Positions 45,533-54,049 of a stretch of DNA of 64,000 nt are shown here, in pieces. Every line of letters starts with the position of its first letter. Positions within the stretch are counted from its first letter, which is position 1. Both the position numbers and the translations under genes were made by a program. This DNA comes from Mucilaginibacter kameinonensis (GTDB taxonomy: Bacteria > Bacteroidota > Bacteroidia > Sphingobacteriales > Sphingobacteriaceae): positions 682,001 through 746,000 of the forward strand of contig NZ_RCWZ01000002.1 of NCBI RefSeq assembly GCF_003675385.1. Direction: 5' to 3'. The notes under the pieces are model-generated. The model searched no databases, was not told the origin of the DNA, and was given only the letters and a program-made list of their open reading frames with translations.

Positions 45533-46459
45533 TCAAAACTGATAACTCAGCCCGCCCTGAAATAAAAACGAGTTTTTGTTATAGGAAATATTCGCCACCC
45601 TGTCGTTAAGCTTTGCAAATCCTTCAAAAGGCACTTTTTGATCCATGTTGAATGTTTCCAGTTTTTGCATAAAAGTATGGCCGGCCACGAGGGTGAACTT
45701 CCACCTCCTGCCAAGTGTAAGGTCATAAAGTAAGCCGGCGCTGTTTTGGCGTAAATGCAGATATTGCGCTTGGTTGCCGGTATTGAGCCGGTACATGCTT
45801 CCGTCAATGGCCGTGGTTATACCCAATGATTGCGAACTTGAAAGCCTGCGCTTTAACGAAGCCCTTGAGGGTAAAACGGCGGTAAGGTTCCAGTTTTCGT
45901 TAATGGTCCAGTCAAAATCGGGCAGTGGTAACAGAAACTCTCCTGAGTAGTTGCGGGTATAGATCAGCGTAACTCCCCATTTAAAAGCCTGGCTCGACCG
46001 GAAGCCGAGGCGTACACCAAGTGTATATAGGATGTCGTTGGCTTCAATACCGCGTTTAAAATCCGAACCTGCGGTAGCTAAACTTAAAAAAGAAATTGTT
46101 TTAGTGCGTGAAAGCGAGTAATTCAGTAACAGCGGAACCGTGATGGAATGGAACGCGTTTTCGCCAATCTTTTCCTCGTTCGACAGGAAAAGCCCCCGGT
46201 AGCGGACTCCGGTTTTTACCAATACCGAATTTACACTCGAAAAATCTTTATAAACCGGGATGCCGATATCGGCTATCGGCTGTTGGATGGTTATGGTGTT
46301 GTTGTTTACTTTAACAGGGGTAACAATATCGGTTACATTAACTCCACCGAGAAAAGGCGCTGTGGTAAGAAACTTTTTATGTTTTACAGTATCGGGGCTT
46401 TGGCAGTAGGATAGCACAGGCAATAGGAATCCTGTCAGAAGAAAAATGCATTTTTTCAT
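45533..46459 (-). CDS. DUF6268-like outer membrane beta-barrel protein
   Basis: A 308-residue secreted protein (signal peptide MKKCIFLLTGFLLPVLSYCQ) made of alternating amphipathic strands that ends in an aromatic terminal strand (FLFQGGLSYQF), typical of outer membrane barrels. The layout resembles the DUF6268 family. It follows the MarR gene by 44 bases on the same strand, so it is probably under MarR control. Confidence 0.75.
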   Translation of the reverse strand: MKKCIFLLTGFLLPVLSYCQSPDTVKHKKFLTTAPFLGGVNVTDIVTPVKVNNNTITIQQPIADIGIPVYKDFSSVNSVLVKTGVRYRGLFLSNEEKIGENAFHSITVPLLLNYSLSRTKTISFLSLATAGSDFKRGIEANDILYTLGVRLGFRSSQAFKWGVTLIYTRNYSGEFLLPLPDFDWTINENWNLTAVLPSRASLKRRLSSSQSLGITTAIDGSMYRLNTGNQAQYLHLRQNSAGLLYDLTLGRRWKFTLVAGHTFMQKLETFNMDQKVPFEGFAKLNDRVANISYNKNSFLFQGGLSYQF

Positions 46460-46503
46460 GTCCGTTAGTTGTTTTAAGAAAATTTATAGGAGATGCGGGT
46501 TGA

Positions 46504-46953
46504 TTACATAGGGGTAACTATTGAAATTAGTTTCTTCAAGAGGCTGTCAAACAGTATTTTCTCTTCCTCAGTAAATTCAGCAACCAAGGCTTTATCAAAT
46601 TTTTCGAGTACGGCGTTGGCCTGCAAAGAGAGTTTTTGACCATATTCTGTTAACTCTACACGGGTTTTCCGTTTATCATCAATGTCCTGCTCTACTTTCA
46701 CCATGTCGTTTTTGAGCAAAAAAGCAATGGTTCTGTTAACGGATGCCTTGTCACGTTGCAGTCCATAACAGATCTCCTGCTGAGAAGATGGCCCACAGTA
46801 ATAAAGACTAAGTAAGACCTGCAGTTGGTCCATCTCCAGGGGAAAATCCTGATCACGGAATACTTTATCACATTCCCGGCGCAGCCTGTTAGATACCATC
46901 CCGATCTGTGCGATCATGTAGGGTGGTACAGGATTAATCTTATTTTGATCCAT
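46504..46953 (-). CDS. MarR-family transcriptional regulator
   Basis: A 149-residue winged-helix repressor, taking ATG 46953 because the promoter -7 element lies five bases upstream of it. DNA-binding part: SSQQEICYGLQRDKASVNRT and the wing KVEQDIDDKRKTRVELTEYG. The dimerisation helices are at both ends. A perfect 32-base palindrome covers its promoter, so it almost surely represses itself, and the barrel protein gene downstream. Its effector is unknown; phenolic or drug-like molecules are usual. Confidence 0.9.
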   Translation of the reverse strand: MDQNKINPVPPYMIAQIGMVSNRLRRECDKVFRDQDFPLEMDQLQVLLSLYYCGPSSQQEICYGLQRDKASVNRTIAFLLKNDMVKVEQDIDDKRKTRVELTEYGQKLSLQANAVLEKFDKALVAEFTEEEKILFDSLLKKLISIVTPM

Positions 46954-46957
46954 ATTA

Positions 46958-46996
46958 CAAAGGTAAACAAATGGTTGATATATCAACCATTTGTTT
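46958..46996 (-). promoter_or_regulatory. MarR promoter embedded in a perfect 32-bp palindrome
   Basis: The palindrome spans 46965-46996 (half-site AAACAAATGGTTGATA and its exact reverse complement). On the minus strand TTG inside it, an 18-base spacer and TACCTTTG (46965-46958) form a full Bacteroidota promoter. Transcription would start about at the ATG 46953. MarR bound here would block RNA polymerase directly. Confidence 0.85.
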
Positions 46997-47132
46997 TGAA
47001 TTTAATTTCTCAGGAATATTGTGGGTTCATCGTATACAAGAAAATTATATATCAGGGGGTAAGTAGGGGACAGTTAAGCGCTATTTAATATGCATATTGC
47101 TTTAACCAATTATTTTTACTGTAAACCCAACC

Positions 47133-50100
47133 ATGATAAAAAGTCGCGCTTCGATAGCCCCATCGGCTGCCTTTATTTTATTGCTGTTATTTTCATTCAC
47201 ATGTATTAACCTGTACGCTGCTACAAAAGGAACCAGAATTGTTAACCTGGAGGTAGAGTATACGGAGCATCCTATTGGCATTGATGTTAAACTGCCCCGG
47301 TTTAGCTGGCAGATGCTTGCGCCCGAAGGGGCGAGGGGATACACCCAAACAGCCTACCAGATCACTGTAAAAGACCCGCAGGGAAAAGTAGTTTGGAACA
47401 GCGCCAAAATGAAAAGCGGAACAGCTTTATCCGTGGTTTATGCGGGCTCCGCGCTCAAAGCCACAACCCGTTATAACTGGACGGTGAATGTGTGGGATCA
47501 AACAGGTGCAGTTTCATCCGCCAGCTCCTGGTTTGAAACCGGACTGATGGATACCGGCATGTCGGCCTGGGATGGTGCGCAATGGATAGGAGGTGGGGAC
47601 GATGACCTGGTGCTTTACGCGCATTATCTGCCCCTGTATAACCTGAAATATAAAGTGGCTATCGCCGAAGGCAGTTCAAAGGCGAGCGTTGTTTTTGCCG
47701 CTAACGATCCGCGTTTGATGGATAGCAACAAGAACATTTTTCAACTCGCCAATAAAAAAAATCAATCCTACTTTAAGGTGGAACTGGATATTTCAGGTCT
47801 GGAGCAGGAGGGCAATGCACGGATCAATGTATACCGGGCGGGGTACTCTGATAAAGATACCTTAGGTAAAGTTTTTAAAAGCTTCCCGGTAAAAACCGAC
47901 CTGATTGGAAATGGCAATAAGAACAAACCGCACGCCATTCAAATCCATAATGAATTTGGCACGCTCACATTTACTGTTGATGACGATATAACATTTATTG
48001 CCGACGAGAAAAACGGTGTAGCTGTTGCCAAACCGGTACCGGCCAACCGCGGGGCCGTAATTACGCTTAACCCGCTGGGGCCGGGTCATGATGTAATTTC
48101 GTACGGTATGCTGGGCGAAATCGGCTTCTCTGCAGATCAGGGTCAGAAGGCTGAATTTTCTGATTTGTCGGTTCCCAATATCAGGTCGCCGCGTAATATC
48201 TTGTTTAGCGAAAATCCAGAGGCAAATAATTATAATGGGATTTTTAAGGAAGCGGTTGCTTCGTCCGGATCAGGTTTAGCTATTAAAGATGGGAAATATG
48301 AACTGAGCGGTGGCAGCGCTGGAGCTTTTGTCCTTGCCGACCCAAGCCGCAATGCTATGCCAATGCTGCGCTCGGTATTTAATGCGGATAAAGCAATTGC
48401 CAAAGCAAGGCTTTATGTAACCGCGAGAGGTATTTATGAGGTTTATCTGAACGGAAAAAGGGTTGGGAATGATTATTATAATCCAGGTCTTACCCAGTAC
48501 AACAAAACCCACCTTTACCAAACTTATGATGTAACCGCCATGATAGGTAAAGGGCAAAACGCTATTGGCGCCATGCTTGGCGAAGGCTGGTGGAGTGGCT
48601 TGCTCAGCTACGGTTCTGTCTGGAACCATTTTGGCGACAGGCAATCACTGTTGGCTAAACTGGTAATTACCTATGCCGATGGTTCGGAGGAAGTGATCAA
48701 AACCAACGAAAAAAACTGGAAATATTTTAATCATGGTCCTGTGGTTTACAGCAGCTTGGATATGGGCGAGGTTGATGATGCTACAAGAGAAGCCGCTGTT
48801 AAAAATTGGAATACGGCAGCTTATGATGATCATGGTTGGCAAAAAGCTACGGAAATATCGCTTAAAGGAACCACTTATACAGGCGATGAGACTGATTACT
48901 TCGGAAAAAAGATCCCGCTTGATTTTGATCACATTTCGATGATCGGACAGATCGGAACATCGGCAGGCATTTATAAAACGCTGACTGCAAAAGCGGTGAA
49001 AGAGGTTAGAAAAGGCGTTTATGTTTATGATATGGGGCAGAACTTTGTGGGGGTACCTAAAATAAGCATCAAAAATGGTATCGCCGGCAAGAAACTCACT
49101 TTTCGTTATGCCGAGATCCTGTACCCTGCTCTTAAAGAATCTGGTAAAAATGTAGGCATGATCATGACCGAGAATTACCGTGCAGCCCTAAGCCAGGATC
49201 TTTATATCATGAAAGATGGCGAACAGGTGTTTCAACCGCATTTTACTTCGCATGGGTATCAGTATATTGAAATTACCGGTATTGATAGTCCGCTGCCGCT
49301 TAACGATGTGCAGGGACTGGCAATCAGTTCGGTAAAACAACTAACGGCCGATTACGCTACGTCTAACCCGAAAGTGAATAAGCTATGGTCTAACCTGACC
49401 TGGTCAAACATCGATAACTTTTTAACCATACCGACAGATTGCCCCCAAAGGAATGAACGGATGGGCTGGTCGGGCGATATCAGCATCTTTTCGCGTACTG
49501 CCACTTATGTATCCAATGCCGATCAGTTTTTGCGCAGACATATGCTGGCCATGCGCGATATGCAGGCCGAGCAAGGCAGATTTACTGATATTGCCCCTGT
49601 GGGCGGCGGCTTTGGTGGTGTGATATGGGGGAGCGCCGGGATCACTGTGGCTTGGGAAACCTATCAGCAATATAACGACGTAGCCCTGCTTGCCGAGCAT
49701 TATGATGCCATGAGCAAGTATATGGATTATGTGGATGGAACTATCGATCCGAAAACAGGCTTCAGTACTGATGGTGTACTGGGCGATTGGCTTGGTCCGC
49801 AGTATATGCAATTGGGCACAGCTTTCCCGGTTACGGCATATCATGTTTATGACCTGGGAATTATGGCAAAGGTTGCAGGTATTTTAGGGAAGAAAGATGA
49901 TGCCGAAAAGTTCAGGAAGAAATACGATGAGCGTAAAGCATTCTTTAATAAAACCTTTGTTAATGCCGATAAAAAGGCAGTTGGTTTGATTGGCGGCGGT
50001 ATGTTTGGCGAACCGGGCAAAAAGGAGTTTAAAGAATCGGATACCCAAACCGCTTATGCTACTGGTTTGGCGCTCGGGGTGTTCAACACAGACAATATCA

Positions 50101-50774
50101 GCGATATGGCGAAAAATCTGGCAGCTGCTGTTGAGCGTGAAAATAAAGACGACCAGGGAATTGTTCGCCCGGCTTATTCTTTGATGACAGGCTTTGTAGG
50201 TACCGCCGGTATCAGCAAGGCGCTTTCTGATCATGGGCATTCAGATCTGGCTTATAAACTGCTGCAAAACGAGCATTATCCGTCATGGTTATACGCCATT
50301 GACCAGGGAGCTACAACCATTTGGGAAAGGTTGAACGGCTATACCGTAGAGAATGGTTTCGGCGGGAATAACAGTATGAACTCGTTTAATCATTATTCGT
50401 TTGGAGCCATTGGTCAGTGGATGCTGGCTTATTCCATCGGCATCCAACGCGATGAACCTGGCTTTAAAAAGTTTATCCTGCAACCAGAGCCCGACCCAAC
50501 CGGTGGGATGACCTGGGCAAAAGGATCCTATGATTCGCCTTACGGCAGGATAAACAGCAGCTGGTCTGTAAGTGGCAAAACATTAACTTATAATGCTACA
50601 GTGCCAGCAAATACTTCGGCAACATTATTTTTGCCTGTAAGTACTGCTAAACAGGTAACCGAAGGTGGTAAACCTGTTGCCAGTGCAAAAGGTATCAGTT
50701 TTGTCAGGTTTGAAAGCGGTAAAGCCGTTTATAAATTAATGCCCGGCTCGTATCAGTTTAAATCGAGCTTGTGA
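47133..50774 (+). CDS. GH78 alpha-L-rhamnosidase
   Basis: A 1213-residue secreted enzyme (signal: SAAFILLLLFSFTCINLYA). N-terminal beta domains (VNLEVEYTEHPIGIDVKLPRFSWQ; WFETGLMDTG... WDGAQWIGGG), a Bac_rhamnosid_N jelly roll (ARLYVTARGIYEVYLNGKRV), then the (alpha/alpha)6 catalytic barrel with PTDCPQRNERMGWSGD (about 766-781), carrying the general acid Glu, and GATTIWERLNGY near 1059, carrying the likely base. A C-terminal beta domain ends the chain. It removes L-rhamnose from plant glycosides or pectin side chains. A bidirectional terminator follows. Confidence 0.93.
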   Translation: MIKSRASIAPSAAFILLLLFSFTCINLYAATKGTRIVNLEVEYTEHPIGIDVKLPRFSWQMLAPEGARGYTQTAYQITVKDPQGKVVWNSAKMKSGTALSVVYAGSALKATTRYNWTVNVWDQTGAVSSASSWFETGLMDTGMSAWDGAQWIGGGDDDLVLYAHYLPLYNLKYKVAIAEGSSKASVVFAANDPRLMDSNKNIFQLANKKNQSYFKVELDISGLEQEGNARINVYRAGYSDKDTLGKVFKSFPVKTDLIGNGNKNKPHAIQIHNEFGTLTFTVDDDITFIADEKNGVAVAKPVPANRGAVITLNPLGPGHDVISYGMLGEIGFSADQGQKAEFSDLSVPNIRSPRNILFSENPEANNYNGIFKEAVASSGSGLAIKDGKYELSGGSAGAFVLADPSRNAMPMLRSVFNADKAIAKARLYVTARGIYEVYLNGKRVGNDYYNPGLTQYNKTHLYQTYDVTAMIGKGQNAIGAMLGEGWWSGLLSYGSVWNHFGDRQSLLAKLVITYADGSEEVIKTNEKNWKYFNHGPVVYSSLDMGEVDDATREAAVKNWNTAAYDDHGWQKATEISLKGTTYTGDETDYFGKKIPLDFDHISMIGQIGTSAGIYKTLTAKAVKEVRKGVYVYDMGQNFVGVPKISIKNGIAGKKLTFRYAEILYPALKESGKNVGMIMTENYRAALSQDLYIMKDGEQVFQPHFTSHGYQYIEITGIDSPLPLNDVQGLAISSVKQLTADYATSNPKVNKLWSNLTWSNIDNFLTIPTDCPQRNERMGWSGDISIFSRTATYVSNADQFLRRHMLAMRDMQAEQGRFTDIAPVGGGFGGVIWGSAGITVAWETYQQYNDVALLAEHYDAMSKYMDYVDGTIDPKTGFSTDGVLGDWLGPQYMQLGTAFPVTAYHVYDLGIMAKVAGILGKKDDAEKFRKKYDERKAFFNKTFVNADKKAVGLIGGGMFGEPGKKEFKESDTQTAYATGLALGVFNTDNISDMAKNLAAAVERENKDDQGIVRPAYSLMTGFVGTAGISKALSDHGHSDLAYKLLQNEHYPSWLYAIDQGATTIWERLNGYTVENGFGGNNSMNSFNHYSFGAIGQWMLAYSIGIQRDEPGFKKFILQPEPDPTGGMTWAKGSYDSPYGRINSSWSVSGKTLTYNATVPANTSATLFLPVSTAKQVTEGGKPVASAKGISFVRFESGKAVYKLMPGSYQFKSSL

Positions 50775-50805
50775 TATAATAACGTCATATACATTAATGC
50801 TTTTT

Positions 50806-50830
50806 AAGCCCTCTCCTTTGGAGAGGGTTT
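50806..50830. terminator. Bidirectional terminator / family F palindrome
   Basis: CCCTCTCC with GGAGAGGG, loop TTT, flanked by AA and TTT, followed by GGGTGAGGTT. It lies between the converging rhamnosidase and cupin genes and can act for both. The sequence form is that of a dispersed repeat. Confidence 0.7.
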
Positions 50831-50841
50831 GGGTGAGGTTA

Positions 50842-51252
50842 TTACTTAATAAGCGTAACAAGCGGCTTGTCTTTTTCAACAATATAAGTAGCAAGTTCAA
50901 CCGCCTTGGTATCGCCCACATTTTTTACCGCATGCACCGTTCCGTAAGGGATAAATAAAACATCACCAGCTTTAAGCGTTGTCGGTTGTTTGCCCTCTAC
51001 CTGGTATTCTAACACGCCTTCAAGTACATAAATAATTTCTTCGCCGGGGTGTTTGTGCTGTGGGTAAGACTGGCCTTTTTCGATGTCTACACGGATCTGT
51101 ACCATTTCGTGGTTGGGAATGCTGAGGTCATGACGTTGCAATTCGGTACGACCGTTTATTTTCTGTTGTGCCTGGGACGATGCAGGCAGTGTAAAAATGG
51201 CAAGGATGGCGATAATGATGACTGTAGCCAGTCTGTTTTTATTAGTTTTCAT
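50842..51252 (-). CDS. Secreted cupin-domain protein
   Basis: A 136-residue protein with a signal peptide (LATVIIIAILAIFTLPASSQA) and one cupin_2 barrel. Motif 1 is PQHKHPGEEIIYVLEGVLEY (metal ligands His, His, Glu) and motif 2 is DVLFIPYGTVHAVKN (His). It probably binds a divalent metal; the substrate is unknown. It is single and converges with the rhamnosidase gene. Confidence 0.85.
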   Translation of the reverse strand: MKTNKNRLATVIIIAILAIFTLPASSQAQQKINGRTELQRHDLSIPNHEMVQIRVDIEKGQSYPQHKHPGEEIIYVLEGVLEYQVEGKQPTTLKAGDVLFIPYGTVHAVKNVGDTKAVELATYIVEKDKPLVTLIK

Positions 51253-51500
51253 AGCTTTTGGTTTTAATTTTTAGTAAAGCTACAACCGCATTTGCCTGTA
51301 ACAGAATATTATGGCGATGAGTTAGGCCATATTATACTTTAAACAGACATTTCTGCTCCTGAATTGGTCATACTCAATTACTTTTTTCCGGTTGTGATAC
51401 TCGTCTTTCGAAGGATCCTGAGCTTCCGTCAGCAAGCCAAGCCTAATTGAATTATTTTTCCTTATCTTGTATAATAAACATTTGTGATAGGATCCCCGGC

Positions 51501-52292
51501 ATGAAATTAAAAGAAGAACTTTTATACTTTAAAGATGAGTGGACAAACCTGCGTTCGCATCTGAAAGCCTTTGATAAAAAAGGCAAACAGGAAGATCTGC
51601 ACCGTTTCAGGGTACAGGTGAAGAAGTTGCGGGCTTTTTTGATATTGGCAGACAGTGGTTTGCCGGTTAAGCAATTGGAAAAAGAGCTGAAGCCTGTGCG
51701 CAAGTTATTTAAAGCGGCCGGAGAGATCAGGAACGCCTATATCAACCTCGAACTAACAAAGCAGTTTTTAATAGCGCAGCCTGAAATGATGGAGGGGCAG
51801 CGCAAGTTAATGAAGCAATCTGCTCATGATTTTCGTTCGGAGGCAAGTAAACACCTGCAACGCCTGCGCTGGGCCCGGCGAAAGCTCAAAAAAGTTATCC
51901 CGAAAATCAGCGATATCCATATTGATTTTTACTACAGACAGCAATTGGAGCAGCTTGCTGTTTGCCTTGCCCCGCCTTATGCGGATACCGCTTTACATGC
52001 CTGCCGCAAGCAGTTAAAAATGCTAATTTATAATTATAAGCTGGTTAAACCGGTGCTCAATCAACCTTTTAACATCGCTTATCTGGATGAGGTGCAGGAT
52101 ATTATTGGTGAGTGGCACGATAAGGAAGTCGCTATCGCCTTATTCGCAACAGGGGAGGCCGAAAACGAGCAACTGGTAGACGCGTTGAAAAAAGAAAAGA
52201 CACGCTTAAAACGGCATCTTACCTCGTTAGTTAAAGATTTTTATACAAGAGCTACTACAGTAAACGATCTGCCGCTGGCCCAAATAGATTAA
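51501..52292 (+). CDS. CHAD-domain protein
   Basis: A 263-residue basic, all-helical protein, taking ATG 51501 (MKLKEELLYFKDEW). Conserved CHAD histidines and basic residues are seen in HRFRVQVKKLRAFL, IRNAYINLEL, HACRKQLKMLIYNYKL and GEWHDKEVAI. CHAD domains bind polyphosphate and often go with CYTH/triphosphatase genes; none is next to this one. It probably associates with polyphosphate granules. Confidence 0.88.
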   Translation: MKLKEELLYFKDEWTNLRSHLKAFDKKGKQEDLHRFRVQVKKLRAFLILADSGLPVKQLEKELKPVRKLFKAAGEIRNAYINLELTKQFLIAQPEMMEGQRKLMKQSAHDFRSEASKHLQRLRWARRKLKKVIPKISDIHIDFYYRQQLEQLAVCLAPPYADTALHACRKQLKMLIYNYKLVKPVLNQPFNIAYLDEVQDIIGEWHDKEVAIALFATGEAENEQLVDALKKEKTRLKRHLTSLVKDFYTRATTVNDLPLAQID

Positions 52293-52310
52293 ACCTGTTA
52301 GTAAAAGAGC

Positions 52311-53369
52311 TTACAGCCACTTACTAAACCAATCCAGTGTCATTTTAAAATGTTCGGGTGTTGATGTATGCGGGAGTTTCGGTGTTACATCCCGTTTAAT
52401 TTTATCGTTCGCATTTTTTGCGGTATACATTTTTAAAGCAGAGGCATAGGCGATATCTGCTCCCGGGAGTGGGCAATTCTGGTCATTTTCGGTGCCAAGA
52501 ACCAACATCGGGCGGGGAGCTATCAACCGGATCATCGATGGGCAATCAAACTCGCCGGTGATGCCCGGCAGCAGCTTATCCCATACCGCTTTAACATTTC
52601 GTTTATTCACAGCCGAATCACCGAGATCTTTAGCTGCCCGCAAATGAGCAGCCTGAATGGTACCCGCACGCCCTTGCCATTTATCATTTTCTAACGACCA
52701 TTTGAAGCTTTGTACAGCGATATCCAGTACCACCACTTTTATCCGCTTATCAACCGATGCCGCAAGCCATGTTTCAATACCTCCCATAGAAATGCCTCCC
52801 ATGCCAATCCGGTTGGCGTCAACATCTGGTCGGCTGGTTAAGTAATCTGTTACCCGCCAAAGGTCAAAAGCGGTGTCAAACAAAAACGGGTGGGTTTGAT
52901 GTGCATTGTCTTTATTTTCCCAGGCCGCGGTAGCTGCGGCCGCGTATTCTTTTGAGCCATGGGCGCCACCGGCAATGCGTTCACCATGAAAGCGTGCATC
53001 AATAGCCACGCCTATGATCCCTTTTTTAGTAAGCTGGTAAAGCATTTTCCTGTTATCTTCTTTTTTACCCCCTGTGCCATGCAGAAAAATAACAGCAGGG
53101 TATGGTTTGGCCCCTGTAACCGGTTTGTAGATCAGGATAGGGACGCGCTCGTTCTTTTCGCTGTAAATAAAACCATGCTCTATAATAACAGAATCTGTTT
53201 TAGTTATAGTAAAAGATGGGTTTAATGGCACCCGCGGTCTTTCCAGCAGTTTCTTAAAATCCCACGCGACTTTATCTGCAGGAGGATAATTTACCTGCTG
53301 TGCAAATGAAAGCAGTGGTGAGGTTGAAAACAGAATGCCAATACAAAATGCGTTGATCTTGGATAACAT
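52311..53369 (-). CDS. Secreted alpha/beta-hydrolase (esterase, dienelactone-hydrolase-like)
   Basis: A 352-residue enzyme, taking ATG 53369 since it begins a signal peptide (MLSKINAFCIGILFSTSPLLSFAQ); an earlier start would overlap queD. The fold is shown by VIFLHGTGGKKEDN (oxyanion region), GGISMGGIETW (nucleophile Ser in GxSxG), and the acid and His near PMLVLGTENDQNCP and HTSTPEHF. It is likely an esterase on acylated sugars or lignin-like esters. It lies downstream of queD by 58 bases on the same strand. Confidence 0.82.
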   Translation of the reverse strand: MLSKINAFCIGILFSTSPLLSFAQQVNYPPADKVAWDFKKLLERPRVPLNPSFTITKTDSVIIEHGFIYSEKNERVPILIYKPVTGAKPYPAVIFLHGTGGKKEDNRKMLYQLTKKGIIGVAIDARFHGERIAGGAHGSKEYAAAATAAWENKDNAHQTHPFLFDTAFDLWRVTDYLTSRPDVDANRIGMGGISMGGIETWLAASVDKRIKVVVLDIAVQSFKWSLENDKWQGRAGTIQAAHLRAAKDLGDSAVNKRNVKAVWDKLLPGITGEFDCPSMIRLIAPRPMLVLGTENDQNCPLPGADIAYASALKMYTAKNANDKIKRDVTPKLPHTSTPEHFKMTLDWFSKWL

Positions 53370-53427
53370 AGTGAGATGATTTACAGGTACAATGTATAAA
53401 AACATACCTGTTAACCAGTGTAACAAT

Positions 53428-53847
53428 TTACCCTCCAAAATACTCCGCCGAATTATTTTCGGTTTCATACAGCCTTACCGAATGCAGGAAAACGCCTTTA
53501 TTTGCCTCTACAGGTGTTTTCAGCTGATTGAAGATTTCGACACAGATTAATTCCGTGGTTGCCATTTTTCCTTTCATAAAATCAACATCAAGGTTCAGGT
53601 TTTTATGGTCGAGTTTTTCGATCACGTATTCCTGTATGATCACTTTAAGTGATTTCAGATCAATAAGGTAGCCACTTTCGTAGCTGATCTCGCCTTTAAC
53701 TGTTACAAAAAGGTTGTAGTTATGGCCATGCCAGTTCGGGTTGGCGCATTTGCCAAATACGGCTTCGTTTTGTTCGGCGCTCCATTCTTCCCGGTACATC
53801 CGGTGCGCGGCGTTAAAGTGTTCCCGGCGGGTAACATGTACAATCAT
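53428..53847 (-). CDS. queD: 6-carboxy-5,6,7,8-tetrahydropterin synthase (QueD/PTPS)
   Basis: A 139-residue T-fold enzyme for the second step of 7-deazaguanine (queuosine) synthesis: dihydroneopterin triphosphate to 6-carboxytetrahydropterin. Zinc ligands are His15 (NAAHRMY), His40 and His42 (HGHNY); the catalytic Cys34 lies in CANPNWHGHNY and Asp80-His81 in KLDHKNLN. Length is normal. No other queuosine genes are nearby, so it is a scattered pathway member. Confidence 0.88.
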   Translation of the reverse strand: MIVHVTRREHFNAAHRMYREEWSAEQNEAVFGKCANPNWHGHNYNLFVTVKGEISYESGYLIDLKSLKVIIQEYVIEKLDHKNLNLDVDFMKGKMATTELICVEIFNQLKTPVEANKGVFLHSVRLYETENNSAEYFGG

Positions 53848-53904
53848 TTTTAATTCTTATAAAAAAGCTGGTAAACGCTGTAGCCATAAAAAGCGGGGGA
53901 AGTG

Positions 53905-54014
53905 CGATTCCCCTCTTGATAGGGGTGGAGGGGTGTGTCTCTACTCCAATATACTAATCGTGTAAACCCACCCCTGCCAACGCCCTTTCCTCCGCGCCCC
54001 TCTCAAGAGGGGAT
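53905..54014. repeat. Family E inverted-repeat element
   Basis: Left end ATTCCCCTCTTGATAGGGGT, right end CCCCTCTCAAGAGGGGATTT, each itself a small hairpin, with inner GGAGGGGTGTGT opposed to CCCACCCC. It fills the spacer between queD and metE and has the look of a small MITE- or REP-like element. Confidence 0.75.
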
Positions 54015-54049
54015 TTAATATTTCTTTTAAAGCAACATCTGTTAACTAA

